DNA of 64,000 nt from positions 18,296,974 through 18,360,973 of the forward strand of contig NC_061786.1 in the NCBI RefSeq assembly GCF_022458985.1, written 5' to 3'. Under the pieces are notes generated by a model. That model saw only the letters and a list, made by a program, of their open reading frames with translations. It had not been told where the DNA came from and made no database searches. This stretch comes from Mugil cephalus. Lineage: Eukaryota > Chordata > Actinopteri > Mugiliformes > Mugilidae. The position numbers and the translations under genes were made by a program. Below are positions 62,654-64,000 of this stretch, piece by piece (position 1 is the stretch's first letter; each line of letters starts with the position of its first letter).

Positions 62654-64000
62654 CTTCCGACGTCCTCTCCCTCTGGTTTGTCTCAGCTCGGCCTCTCTCC
62701 GCTGCCTTTTGGCCTTTTCCCCCGAAACTCTGCGGATCTTCTGGTTGGGAATTTTCACCACAGCCCGCTGTCACCAGAAGACGTAGTGCCCCCTTCTCTT
62801 ACTCCTGGCCCTCGAAACACAGCTCTAATGAACTGGGAGCCTCTCTCCGGCCTTAAAACACCAGCTTGAGTGATGTCCCCGCCAACAATGAGATTCCGCA
62901 CATGAATAGAGAGAACCGAGGGGAGTCCAAGGTAACACGTACGGCACCGCCTACTGCGGCGATGTCCTCTTAGTAAACATATTACAACTGTTTCTTACTA
63001 CGGGGAGCCACAAGGAGTCTGGTAACCATGTAAAGAAGGACAGCAGCACGGGGCTGGCACTCTTTGTTGTCTACGTCCTTTGTGTGGACGTTTTAAAATC
63101 TTTACTAGTGCGGGAATCCCAGTCAGTCAGGTGAAAAGAAACTCATTACGAGTCAAGGGCAATTCAGCGACAATGCCGAGGGCCGCTGAGGGTATGTGTG
63201 TGGTGGAACTGACCGTAAAATACTTAAATATGCAAATGCAAGGGAGGAAAGATTATGTTCATCACTCTGAACAAAGCGTTGAAGGAAAACGTCGGCCACG
63301 TGACGCGTTAAACCCGTCCGGACAATTTGTACGTGGCAATAAAATAAAAAGACGAGATAGTCGCCGCAATGAGGCAGAAAACGTTTTTTATTAGTTTTAT
63401 TTACAAGATCAGTTTCCAAGACGCTGGATCTGCAGCTTTTTTTGTCTTGCAAATTCAGACAGGAATCACTGTTAGGCCTGACTGTCTGACATTGTTTTAA
63501 ACACTCAAATAGCTTCAAGAAAATTGTCTGGTCCTGCATCAGCCTCAGTTCTGCTGTAAAGGTCAGTAAAGATCAGTGGTTTCTATCCTGCTTCTATTTG
63601 CATTGCTTTGGATTTGCATTGCTTAAAAAAATAATAAACAGACGTAACACAAAGAGCTGGTTATAACAGGCTGCAGCCTGTTTTTGACTTTTATTTCCTG
63701 AATGCTGTGAGATCTTTTGATTTTCTGCCTGGGCATACAGTGATGTTGTGTATAAACGCACATAATTCAGTCAGATTAACACCGATAATAATACTGTACA
63801 AGTCAAATCTCAAAATCAAACGGGTGCTTTAACAGGTCAAGAGGAAAGTGTGACAACGTGTGAGTCAAATTACACACAACAGCTCCAGAAAAGTTTAAAA
63901 GTTTACCTTGAAAACAATTAAGAAACATGTTCGTTGTGAGAGATTTGATAAAGTATCAGTTTTTTCTTTTCTTCTTTTCGCTCGTATAAAAAGTGGAATG
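62654..64000. other. Upstream flank of the ZP gene, no recognised gene
   Basis: The first 150 bp include the probable 5' UTR. The rest shows no convincing coding exon. From about 63,390 rightwards the sequence becomes AT-rich with a minus-strand AATAAA (plus TTTATT near 63,395), so it could be the 3' UTR of a minus-strand gene beyond the window. This cannot be decided here. Confidence 0.4.

Noticed and set aside
63080-63539. Open frames of 104 and 128 codons on opposite strands
   Set aside because: They overlap each other in AT-rich flank, have no recognisable domain and no splice or start context.
1-64000. CRISPR arrays, operons, LTR elements and other virus-derived sequences
   Set aside because: None seen: no regularly spaced repeats, no bacterial gene layout, and no recognisable reverse transcriptase, integrase, capsid or envelope-like reading frame.

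Overview
The window is ordinary nuclear DNA of a ray-finned (teleost) fish. Genes are split into many exons with GT-AG introns, most only 75 to 600 bp long. Protein matches are close to vertebrate orthologues recalled from memory, and the spacers are AT-rich with short microsatellites. No mobile element with an intact coding region and no old virus copy was recognised.

Layout. (1) 1-19,270, plus strand: the 3' part of syne1 (nesprin-1), 47 coding exons giving about 2,533 residues of spectrin repeats and the C-terminal KASH membrane anchor; the gene continues upstream of base 1. (2) 20,290-23,387, minus: ccdc170, tail-to-tail with syne1. (3) 24,518-27,435, plus: rmnd1, a mitochondrial DUF155 protein, head-to-head with ccdc170. 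(4) 29,027-36,738, minus: akap12, a scaffold with a myristoylation start, one 5.8-kb coding exon and three WSK repeats. (5) 36,739-45,239: an 8.5-kb gene-poor spacer. (6) 45,240-48,800, plus: two tandem stx11-like syntaxin genes, each with one coding exon. (7) 49,788-49,870: tRNA-Leu(TAA). (8) A degraded tRNA-headed SINE near 50.7-50.9 kb, then fbxo30 on minus (coding 53,355-55,654) with a long 3' UTR. (9) 57,854-62,653, minus: a nine-exon zona-pellucida-domain membrane protein. (10) 62,654-64,000: flank with no recognised gene.

The order akap12-rmnd1-ccdc170-syne1 matches human 6q25, but ESR1, ARMT1 and ZBTB2, which lie among these genes in human, are absent here. The stx11 and fbxo30 genes, from human 6q24, follow directly. 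The genes are unrelated in function: nuclear-envelope linkage (syne1), Golgi/microtubule coiled coil (ccdc170), mitochondrial translation (rmnd1), PKA/PKC scaffolding (akap12), vesicle fusion (stx11 pair), ubiquitin ligation (fbxo30) and an extracellular filament or matrix protein (ZP gene).

The observations most worth a second look are: a possible alternative syne1 terminal exon at 17,910 that would end the protein before the KASH domain; conservation of the 23-codon 'DV23' cassette in fish syne1; a young 195-bp in-frame duplication inside akap12; divergence of the cysteine tails of the tandem syntaxins; and the missing ESR1 block. Exon boundaries were read by eye from splice signals and reading-frame continuity. 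Every multi-exon model here keeps frame from end to end.
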